From Eubacterium sp. UBA3720 (GTDB lineage Bacteria; Bacillota; Clostridia; Lachnospirales; Lachnospiraceae), in contig DFHP01000151.1 in NCBI GenBank assembly GCA_002371335.1, positions 1-5,202 on the forward strand: 5,202 bases of DNA, read 5' to 3'. A program made the translations under genes and the position numbers. The notes below the pieces were generated by a model, which searched no databases, was not told the origin of the DNA, and saw only the letters and a program-made list of their open reading frames with translations. Below, piece after piece: positions 1-4,916 of this stretch (position 1 is the stretch's first letter; each line of letters begins with the position of its first letter).

Positions 1-14
1 GCCTGATCATAAAG

Positions 15-20
15 AAAGGA
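15..20 (+). promoter_or_regulatory. Ribosome binding site of hom
   Basis: AAAGGA lies 10 nt before the ATG at 31 and 7 nt before the in-frame TTG at 28. Spacing alone slightly favours TTG, but codon preference and family N-termini favour ATG. The two choices differ by one residue. Confidence 0.65.
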
Positions 21-30
21 ACAGTTTTTG

Positions 31-1314
31 ATGGGAGAGAGAACAATAAGAATAGCCCTGCTTGGTATTGGTACGGTAGGCACCGGAGTATATAAGCTTA
101 TACGACGCCGCAGGGATGTGATGATGCGTACTGCAGGTGCGAATATTGAGATAGCCAGGATCCTGGTACATAGTCTTAACAAAGAGAGGCCCGGAATTGA
201 CAGGGAACTTCTGACGGATGATTTTGATGAAATACTGGAAGATCCCTCTATAGAATTAGTGGTTGAGGTGATGGGAGGAATCGAACCTGCGAAGACGATG
301 ATACTCAAAGCGCTTAACGCCGGAAAAAACGTAGTCAGCGCAAATAAAGACCTCATTGCTGTTCACGGAAGAGAGCTGTTCGAGGCGGCGGAGAATAACG
401 GATGCGATTTCATGTTTGAAGCAGCTGTAGGAGGGGCGATTCCGATCATACGGCCGATGAAGCAGTGTCTTGCCGCAAATGAGATCACGGAAGTTATGGG
501 AATCATGAACGGCACTACTAATTTTATCCTGACAAAAATGTCCGAAGAGAACATGTCGTTTGAAGATGCTCTGGCTATAGCGACAGAGCTGGGATACGCG
601 GAAGCGGATCCGACGGCGGATATAGAAGGTCTTGACGCGGGAAGAAAGGCAGCTATATTGGCGTGTCTGGCGTTCCATTCAAGAGTTACTTTTGACGATG
701 TCTATATTGAAGGAATCACGAAAATATCAAAAGAAGATATTGCGTATGCCAGAGAGCTTGGCAATGTAATAAAACTTGTAGGAAGAGCAAAAAATACAGA
801 AGAGGGCATAGAGGCAGGAGTATATCCCCTGATGATACCGAAAGATCATCCTTTGGCAGAGATACGCAATTCTTTTAACGCCATTTACGTTTATGGCGAT
901 GCGCTGGACGAGGCTATGTTCATGGGCAGAGGAGCGGGAGAAATGCCGACGGCCAGCGCTGTATGCGGAGATATTATCGATGTAGCAAGGAATATCATGC
1001 ATGGCTGCTGCGGAAGGATCAGCTGCACCTGCTACAGACAGCTTCCTGTCAAGGAAAGCGGAAAAGTCAGCAATAAATTCTTTATCCGGATGAAAGTGAA
1101 AAATCTGCCGGGAGTCCTGGCAAAAGTGGCAACCGTATTCGGACTTCATAAGGTCAGCATTTCTCAGGTGATACAGAAATACTCCGGCGGCGACTGCGCA
1201 GAGCTTGCTATCGTAACCGAGCCGGTGCGCGAGTATCACATGCGGGACGCGCTTTCATTGATGAACGCCATTGAAGAGGTAAAGGAGATCTGCAGCGTGA
1301 TCAGACAGTTCTGA
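31..1314 (+). CDS. hom: Homoserine dehydrogenase with C-terminal ACT domain
   Basis: Catalyses NAD(P)H-dependent reduction of aspartate semialdehyde to homoserine in the cytoplasm, the branch to threonine and methionine. With the ATG at 31 the protein has 427 residues, the normal length for the stand-alone ACT-type enzyme (not an aspartokinase fusion). Visible motifs are the dinucleotide loop GIGTVG at residues 12-17, SANKDL at 103-108, AAVGGAIP at 131-138, NGTTN at 160-164, and GYAEADPTADIEGLDAGRK at 188-206. In the last, D202 and K206 have the four-residue spacing of the catalytic Asp/Lys pair known from the yeast enzyme. GRGAGEMPTASAV follows at 299-311. Residues about 350-421 form an ACT domain, which in this family usually gives threonine feedback control. 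A TTG at 28 directly precedes the ATG; I prefer the ATG because family members start just before the Rossmann strand. Any promoter lies outside the window. A TGA at 4-6 may end an upstream gene, but this cannot be confirmed. Confidence 0.96.
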   Translation: MGERTIRIALLGIGTVGTGVYKLIRRRRDVMMRTAGANIEIARILVHSLNKERPGIDRELLTDDFDEILEDPSIELVVEVMGGIEPAKTMILKALNAGKNVVSANKDLIAVHGRELFEAAENNGCDFMFEAAVGGAIPIIRPMKQCLAANEITEVMGIMNGTTNFILTKMSEENMSFEDALAIATELGYAEADPTADIEGLDAGRKAAILACLAFHSRVTFDDVYIEGITKISKEDIAYARELGNVIKLVGRAKNTEEGIEAGVYPLMIPKDHPLAEIRNSFNAIYVYGDALDEAMFMGRGAGEMPTASAVCGDIIDVARNIMHGCCGRISCTCYRQLPVKESGKVSNKFFIRMKVKNLPGVLAKVATVFGLHKVSISQVIQKYSGGDCAELAIVTEPVREYHMRDALSLMNAIEEVKEICSVIRQF

Positions 1315-1317
1315 TCA
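1298..1317. repeat. Perfect inverted repeat spanning the hom stop codon
   Basis: TGATCAGA and TCTGATCA form an exact 8-bp stem around a 4-nt loop (CAGT), and the hom TGA (1312-1314) lies inside the right arm. The stem is only 3/8 GC and no T-run follows it directly on either strand, so it is not a canonical intrinsic terminator. It is the only hairpin I see at the hom/channel convergent junction. It could be a weak bidirectional stop, an RNA-stability element or chance. Confidence 0.5.
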
Positions 1318-1342
1318 ATCCTCATGTAGTTAATTGTATATT

Positions 1343-2911
1343 TTACAGACGGTATGCGATCCCGTGCAGCAGTTCCCACGCAAAATCATGATGTGTTTTT
1401 TCTTCTTCGGAAAGATCATCATAATCACGGATCAGAGGATGCTGACGCAGAGTGTCATCTCTTTTTGGCCCATAGCTCCAGTTATAATAATAGTAGAAAT
1501 GGAGCCATCTGATGTGCTCGATCCGCCGCAGCTCATCCAGCAGAACAGGGTCCTTTTTTGCTTCGCTGTAAGCATTGTATGCCAGCATACAGCTTTCCCT
1601 GTTCAGCTCCAGCTGTTTTTCTACCTGAAGAAGGATCCTCAGTTTCAGAAAAATATGGTCAGCCGCGGCGATCTTTGACTGCTTCAGCAGATCGTCGAGA
1701 TCGTCCCAGTCAAGAGTAGGGGCGGCAATGCTTTCACGGAACAGGTTGTTCATGGTTACGGCAGCCTCGTTCAGTCTGGTGCGGATGATCTGATTTGCGG
1801 TATATATTTCTTCGTCTGTACCAAAATAATTGACGCCGGGAGCGGCGCGGCTGGTGCGGATATCGATCCTGCCGCCGGTGACGAAATAGCGCTGGAGCTT
1901 CCAGAGGATATCCCAGCCAAGGTTCTCGTCATCTTCGCAGATAATGATCCGGTCAGCGTTCTTTAGTATATCGTGGTGGACTGTCCAGCTTTCTTTGTGA
2001 AAGAAAATACTGTCATGATGATAAACGCGTTTGTTTATATAGTATATCTTATGCAGGTTCTGATGGATCCGGAGGAAACGGGAAGCGTCCCCAAATACAT
2101 GATAACAGATCTCCTGGGAAGAACTGATGATGTTTGTCAGAATAGCCCGTTCCAGCAGGGCTTCGCCGTAGTGGCCGAATCCTATGAGAACTATTATTTT
2201 CTCTGAGGTGTGGATGGGGTTGGTCCGCCAGTAACTGCGGGCACAGCAGTCATAGCTGTGAAAGAAATGTATGTTGCCCGACATGTTTTCCCTTCCGCTT
2301 GTTGTGCGGGCGTAAACATCGATGGGCAGCTGATGCAGTCCTATAGCCTTCATATTTACGCCGATGTCATTTTCTTTCATAAAGAAAAATGTACATTTCT
2401 TTCCCTTTCCGTGTTTCTGGTCTACGATCCTGGAAGGCGACACATTCAGAAACATGCAGGGATAGTCAGGCGTTTCAATCTCCTCATCACGCCGGATACC
2501 GTAGATTATGACTGCGTTTTCATCTTCGTGAAGAATATCTTTTGCAAGAGTGTCGGATTCCGCGGAAAAATCAGCAAAGTAATACCAGTTCTTTGACCGT
2601 CTGAAAAAAAGGAGCAGCATAGGAAATGCTTCGCCCCGGAGAAACGAAACTACGGTTCCGATCAATGTTACCAGCAATCCGGTGGAAAGCAGAAGGAAAA
2701 CTACGCCTATGGCACGCCCTTCCCGGCTTACCGGAAGCACGTCGCCATAACCTACCGTAGTCAGTGTTACAATAGAATACCAGAAGGCGTCTCCGACAGT
2801 CCGGATATGAGATCCGGGAGCTCCCTGTTCTGAATAATGCAGGAAATAGATGAGCGCCAGATAGATGATCACAATGGATATAATGATATAAACTCTTTTT
2901 TTTCGTTTCAT
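1343..2911 (-). CDS. Two-TM potassium-channel-like protein with RCK-like regions and a C-terminal RyR-like domain
   Basis: Predicted 522-residue inner-membrane ion channel subunit. Residues 6-26 form TM1. Residues 41-57 hold the pore helix and the filter TVGYGD (52-57), the hallmark of K+ selectivity. Residues 66-92 form TM2. Channels of this kind normally assemble as tetramers. The cytosolic part begins with a degenerate Rossmann-like region (about 107-205, no glycine loop). A clearer RCK/TrkA-N-like unit follows, with GFGHYGE at 244-250 and ADRIIICEDDEN at 319-330. The C-terminus (about 464-515) carries EHIRW (465-469), a Trp at 478, YGPKRDD (480-486), HP (491-492) and YDDLSEEEK (497-505), matching the pattern I know for bacterial RyR domains. 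The ligand is unknown. The ATG at 2911 has no good Shine-Dalgarno, and no later Met occurs before residue 98, so translation may be weak. Channel identity is firm; the RyR call rests on motif recall. Confidence 0.88.
   Translation of the reverse strand: MKRKKRVYIIISIVIIYLALIYFLHYSEQGAPGSHIRTVGDAFWYSIVTLTTVGYGDVLPVSREGRAIGVVFLLLSTGLLVTLIGTVVSFLRGEAFPMLLLFFRRSKNWYYFADFSAESDTLAKDILHEDENAVIIYGIRRDEEIETPDYPCMFLNVSPSRIVDQKHGKGKKCTFFFMKENDIGVNMKAIGLHQLPIDVYARTTSGRENMSGNIHFFHSYDCCARSYWRTNPIHTSEKIIVLIGFGHYGEALLERAILTNIISSSQEICYHVFGDASRFLRIHQNLHKIYYINKRVYHHDSIFFHKESWTVHHDILKNADRIIICEDDENLGWDILWKLQRYFVTGGRIDIRTSRAAPGVNYFGTDEEIYTANQIIRTRLNEAAVTMNNLFRESIAAPTLDWDDLDDLLKQSKIAAADHIFLKLRILLQVEKQLELNRESCMLAYNAYSEAKKDPVLLDELRRIEHIRWLHFYYYYNWSYGPKRDDTLRQHPLIRDYDDLSEEEKTHHDFAWELLHGIAYRL
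2262..2401. repeat. Intragenic pair of the same AAGAAATGT 9-mer, inverted
   Basis: AAGAAATGT at 2262-2270 and its reverse complement at 2393-2401 lie inside the channel gene. The copy at 2261-2272 extends to a 12-bp match (AAAGAAATGTAT) with 2996-3007 in the upstream spacer. Here the bases encode Phe/His- and Lys/Cys-rich stretches, so coding constraint on AT-rich codons is an alternative explanation. Confidence 0.4.
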
Positions 2912-2956
2912 TATTAATACCGCGGATAAAAAATATGGTGACAGGTTTTGTTTATA

Positions 2957-2985
2957 ATTTTATCGCATAAGGACATTTCTTACAA
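2957..2985 (-). promoter_or_regulatory. Candidate sigma-A promoter of the channel gene
   Basis: On the minus strand, TTGTAA (2985-2980, 4/6 to consensus) is followed after exactly 17 nt by TAAAAT (2962-2957, 5/6). Transcription would start near 2950, leaving a leader of about 40 nt before the ATG at 2911. The -35 hexamer overlaps the left arm of the 9-bp inverted repeat at 2973-3005, so a protein bound there could affect this promoter. The region is AT-rich, so chance matches are possible. Confidence 0.5.
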
Positions 2986-3005
2986 TTTGTTTTGAAAAGA
3001 AATGT
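2973..3005. repeat. 9-bp perfect inverted repeat in divergent spacer, candidate operator or leader hairpin
   Basis: ACATTTCTT (2973-2981) and AAGAAATGT (2997-3005) are exact reverse complements separated by 15 nt. A small inner palindrome, ACAA-T-TTGT (2982-2990), lies between them. The arms are 24 bp apart centre to centre. The left arm overlaps the predicted -35 of the channel promoter. It could be a protein-binding site serving the divergent channel and phosphatase genes, or an RNA hairpin in a rightward leader. Its function is inferred only from position and symmetry. Confidence 0.5.
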
Positions 3006-3017
3006 ATCTGATCCCGT

Positions 3018-3043
3018 GAAACAGACAGTGTGGCAGAAACAGA
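3018..3043 (+). repeat. Short direct repeat GAAACAGA in the phosphatase leader
   Basis: GAAACAGA occurs at 3018-3025 and 3036-3043, an 18-bp period, between the inverted repeat and the phosphatase ribosome binding site. It is too short to assign a role. A tandem activator or repressor half-site is possible, and so is chance. Confidence 0.25.
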
Positions 3044-3063
3044 TGTTTAAAAGCAGAATTATA

Positions 3064-3069
3064 AGGTGA
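3064..3069 (+). promoter_or_regulatory. Ribosome binding site deciding the phosphatase start
   Basis: AGGTGA matches the anti-Shine-Dalgarno partner and lies 8 nt before the ATG at 3078. An in-frame GTG at 3066 is part of this site, so it is very unlikely to be the real start. This sets the protein at 270 residues. Confidence 0.75.
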
Positions 3070-3077
3070 GAGTAAAT

Positions 3078-3890
3078 ATGGGAAAAAATATCAGCAGGAG
3101 ACTTAAACTTAACAGATTGTCAAATACAAGAGATATCGGCGGGATCGTCACGGCTGAAGGAGCCGGGATAGTAAAGAACAGATTGTTCCGCAGCGGTCAG
3201 CTGTATTTTGCCGACGCGGATGATATTGCCTGTCTGAGCAGCATGGAAATAAAGCTGATTTTTGATTTTCGAAGTGCCCCGGAGCAGAAGGAAAAGCCTG
3301 ATCCCCGGATAGGAGAAGCGCTTCATATAAACATGCCCATCGTTGAGGATGTGACGGCCGGGATCAGCAGGGATCAGAAGTCTGACGTTAATGCCTTTGA
3401 CGCCGTCATCCGTAATTGCGCGGAAGATCCTGATTTCGGTATACGTTATATGGCGGATACATATCTTCAGCTGGCAAAGAACGATTTCTGTAAAAGGCAG
3501 TATGGCAGCTTCCTCAGGCAGATTCTGGAACAGGAGGAGGGAGCCGTTCTTTGGCACTGTACGGCGGGAAAAGACCGTGCAGGTATAGCGGCGGTGCTGA
3601 TCGAAGAGATCCTGGGAGTTCACAGGGATGATATCTATGAGGATTATCTGGCCACAAATGAATATCTGGAGCCGGAGATCGACCGGATCATGGTCATGCT
3701 GGGAAAGAAAATGAACATTGACGGCGCCGAAAAGGGTATACGTGATTTTTTCGGCGCGAGAGAAGAATATCTGCGCGCCGTATACCGGATCATGGATAAA
3801 GAATACGGCGGCGCGGCATGCTATATAAGAGACGCCCTGAATTTCAGCGAAAATGATCAGAGACGTCTCAGGGAGCGTTATCTTATATAA
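3078..3890 (+). CDS. Tyr_phosphatase3-family (COG2365-like) protein phosphatase
   Basis: A 270-residue cysteine-dependent phosphatase of the bacterial tyrosine/serine phosphatase group that includes mycobacterial PtpB and Listeria LipA. The N-terminal family signature NTRDIGG is at residues 16-22. FRSGQL at 37-42 and FDFRSAPE at 62-69 follow. The catalytic P-loop HCTAGKDR is at 160-167, with nucleophile C161, R167 binding phosphate, and the K165-D166 pair typical of this subgroup. These enzymes act on phosphotyrosine, phosphoserine or phosphoinositides through a phosphocysteine intermediate; the substrate here cannot be read from the sequence. There is no signal peptide or membrane segment, so it is probably cytosolic. 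It is divergent from the channel gene across a 166-bp spacer, and its last 13 bp overlap the end of the convergent DUF218 gene. No confident promoter was found for it. Confidence 0.92.
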   Translation: MGKNISRRLKLNRLSNTRDIGGIVTAEGAGIVKNRLFRSGQLYFADADDIACLSSMEIKLIFDFRSAPEQKEKPDPRIGEALHINMPIVEDVTAGISRDQKSDVNAFDAVIRNCAEDPDFGIRYMADTYLQLAKNDFCKRQYGSFLRQILEQEEGAVLWHCTAGKDRAGIAAVLIEEILGVHRDDIYEDYLATNEYLEPEIDRIMVMLGKKMNIDGAEKGIRDFFGAREEYLRAVYRIMDKEYGGAACYIRDALNFSENDQRRLRERYLI

Positions 3891-4621
3891 AACTTTATCA
3901 GTCCGAAGAATTCCCGAAGCATATTGTTTGGAAGATAGAAGCTCCGGGAAGGAGCGCTGACGCCGCTGATACCGGAAAAGCCTTCCGTGTCCGCGATAAG
4001 CAGCGCTCTGTACATATGAAAATTATTTGTGATCACGCCGGCAGAGGCACCTTCGGGGATAAGCGTTCTGCTGTTGGCGAAATTTTCGGAAGTATTGACA
4101 GAATGCCCCTCGGTAATGATCCGGTCACCGGATATACCTTTTTCTAAAAGATACTGTTTCATTCCAGCCGCTTCCGTACATGGTTCATTACCTCCCTGTC
4201 CACCGCTTACGACGCATCGGGTACCGGGGTTTTCATTCAGGTAATCGACGGCAGTATTAAGTCTGTAGGCAAGGACCGCGCTCGGACTTCCGTCGGGCCG
4301 AATCTGTGCCCCTAGTACAATGATATAATCAAGTCCCGGTTCCGCTTTTTCATGAAACCTGCTTAAAATAAGGCTTCCCGTGACCAACAGCAGAAGAATG
4401 ATAACAGAGGCCGCTGCTGACAGTGTTACCTTCAAAAAAAAGGGCAGCATTTTCCACAGACCGAAAAAAGAGCATAACGCAAATATGAAACAGATGCAGC
4501 CAAAACCATACCATACAAGGTAAAAGCCGGTGCCTGATCCGATCCGTCTGATCAAAGATCCGTATATTGTAAAAGCAGTCGTTAAAATCACCCATATTAA
4601 AGTAAAAAATGTAAATTTCAT
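3878..4621 (-). CDS. DUF218 (YdcF/SanA/ElyC-type) membrane protein
   Basis: A 247-residue protein with three probable N-terminal membrane segments (about residues 3-21, 33-54 and 62-87) followed by a DUF218 domain. The domain carries YIIVLGAQI (99-107), the basic/polar helix start SAVLAYRL (114-121), VVSGGQGGNE (137-146), HSVNTSENFANS (173-184) and VITNNFHMYRA (196-206). It ends with the REFFGLIKFYIR tail typical of the family. Members such as E. coli SanA and ElyC are linked to envelope integrity and cell-wall precursor metabolism, but their reaction is not settled, so I assign family only. The start at 4621 is supported by a strong Shine-Dalgarno 5 nt upstream. Its stop lies inside the end of the phosphatase gene on the other strand. 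Four GATC sites fall within 25 bp near the start (4536-4560). Confidence 0.9.
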   Translation of the reverse strand: MKFTFFTLIWVILTTAFTIYGSLIRRIGSGTGFYLVWYGFGCICFIFALCSFFGLWKMLPFFLKVTLSAAASVIILLLLVTGSLILSRFHEKAEPGLDYIIVLGAQIRPDGSPSAVLAYRLNTAVDYLNENPGTRCVVSGGQGGNEPCTEAAGMKQYLLEKGISGDRIITEGHSVNTSENFANSRTLIPEGASAGVITNNFHMYRALLIADTEGFSGISGVSAPSRSFYLPNNMLREFFGLIKFYIR

Positions 4622-4626
4622 GCGGA

Positions 4627-4634
4627 CACCTCCT
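4627..4634 (-). promoter_or_regulatory. Strong ribosome binding site of the DUF218 gene
   Basis: On the minus strand AGGAGGTG ends 5 nt before the ATG at 4621 (7 nt from the AGGAGG core), a near-perfect site. It contrasts with the channel gene, which has none. Confidence 0.85.
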
Positions 4635-4642
4635 GATGTAAT

Positions 4643-4651
4643 ATTTTAACA
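4643..4651 (-). promoter_or_regulatory. Candidate extended -10 promoter of the DUF218 gene
   Basis: On the minus strand TGT-TAAAAT (4651-4643) is an extended -10 element with a 5/6 hexamer. No good -35 is seen at 17 nt. Initiation near 4636 would put the Shine-Dalgarno almost at the 5' end of the mRNA, so the leader would be only about 15 nt. Confidence 0.4.
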
Positions 4652-4687
4652 CATTCAGAAAGAAATAAAAAATATGCTATATAGATA

Positions 4688-4706
4688 TGCGCAGATATGA
4701 TGCGCA
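4688..4706. repeat. TGCGCA hairpin with overlapping direct repeats, just before the terminator
   Basis: TGCGCA at 4688-4693 and 4701-4706 can pair across a 7-nt loop. The same stretch contains direct repeats AGATATG (4683-4689, 4693-4699) and TGCGCAGA (4688-4695, 4701-4708). It sits just left of the terminator hairpin, giving two tandem stem-loops in an otherwise AT-rich spacer. Confidence 0.4.
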
Positions 4707-4710
4707 GAGA

Positions 4711-4740
4711 AAAAACGAAGCTGACCGCTTCGTTTTTTTT
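4711..4740. terminator. Intrinsic terminator, probably bidirectional
   Basis: ACGAAGC (4715-4721) pairs with GCTTCGT (4727-4733) around the loop TGACC. Flanking A and T bases extend the stem to about 11 bp. Eight T residues (4733-4740) follow on the plus strand and six on the minus strand (4715-4710). It lies between two genes that diverge from this spacer, so neither annotated neighbour needs it at its own 3' end. It must serve a transcript arriving from further away or starting inside the spacer. Confidence 0.85.
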
Positions 4741-4829
4741 GTGCCATAGGAAATTTCAATCATACCTTATAACATAAATAATCGTTATATAAACATCACA
4801 AATATTGCCATATTAATTTTTCCTTACAT
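4741..4829. other. AT-rich non-coding part of the DUF218/orf5 spacer
   Basis: Very AT-rich sequence with no open frame carrying a ribosome binding site. On the minus strand a weak promoter-like pair (ATGGCA at 4811-4806, 16 nt, TATAAC at 4789-4784) points toward the terminator. In such AT-rich DNA this may be chance. The whole divergent spacer is 4622-4916. Confidence 0.35.
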
Positions 4830-4838
4830 TGCTATAAT
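4830..4838 (+). promoter_or_regulatory. Extended -10 promoter of orf5
   Basis: TGC-TATAAT (4830-4838) is a perfect -10 hexamer with the TGn extension. No good -35 sits at 16-18 nt; TTGCCA at 4805-4810 is 22 nt away. The extension may compensate. Initiation near 4845 would give a leader of about 70 nt. Confidence 0.6.
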
Positions 4839-4903
4839 GGCTTTACTTGTTTTGCAAAAAAAATATTAAGCAACAATATATAAAAGAGGAAGGCGGACTG
4901 ACG

Positions 4904-4908
4904 AAGGG
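4904..4908 (+). promoter_or_regulatory. Ribosome binding site deciding the orf5 start
   Basis: AAGGG lies 8 nt before the ATG at 4917 but only 2 nt before the in-frame ATG at 4911, so 4917 is the better start. A stronger-looking AGAGGAAGG at 4885-4893 is too far from either ATG. An in-frame TGA at 4899-4901 excludes earlier starts. Confidence 0.55.
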
Positions 4909-4916
4909 CGATGATC

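Noticed and set aside
727..1239. Long minus-strand open frame opposite hom
   Set aside because: It lies wholly opposite a clear enzyme gene, has no family motifs and no ribosome binding site, and is a coding shadow.
2210..2596. Plus-strand open frames opposite the channel gene (also 1334-1678 and 1973-2206)
   Set aside because: They mirror the channel coding sequence. The translations lack recognisable domains and no promoter or ribosome binding site supports them.
2953..2958. Perfect TATAAT on the plus strand as phosphatase promoter
   Set aside because: No -35 at a usable distance, and the nearest TG is one base off for an extended -10. It also overlaps the minus-strand -10, so I kept it only as a weak possibility.
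2992..2997. TTGAAA as a -35 for the phosphatase
   Set aside because: It matches 5/6, but no -10-like hexamer occurs 16-18 nt downstream.
3120..3623. Minus-strand open frame opposite the phosphatase
   Set aside because: It is antisense to conserved phosphatase motifs, so a shadow.
3860..3869. GAGACGTCTC palindrome near the end of the phosphatase gene as terminator
   Set aside because: No loop and no T-run follow; it is a short palindrome within coding sequence.
4687..4749. Tiny plus-strand ORF of about 20 codons through the terminator
   Set aside because: No ribosome binding site, and the frame reads through the terminator stem and T-run.
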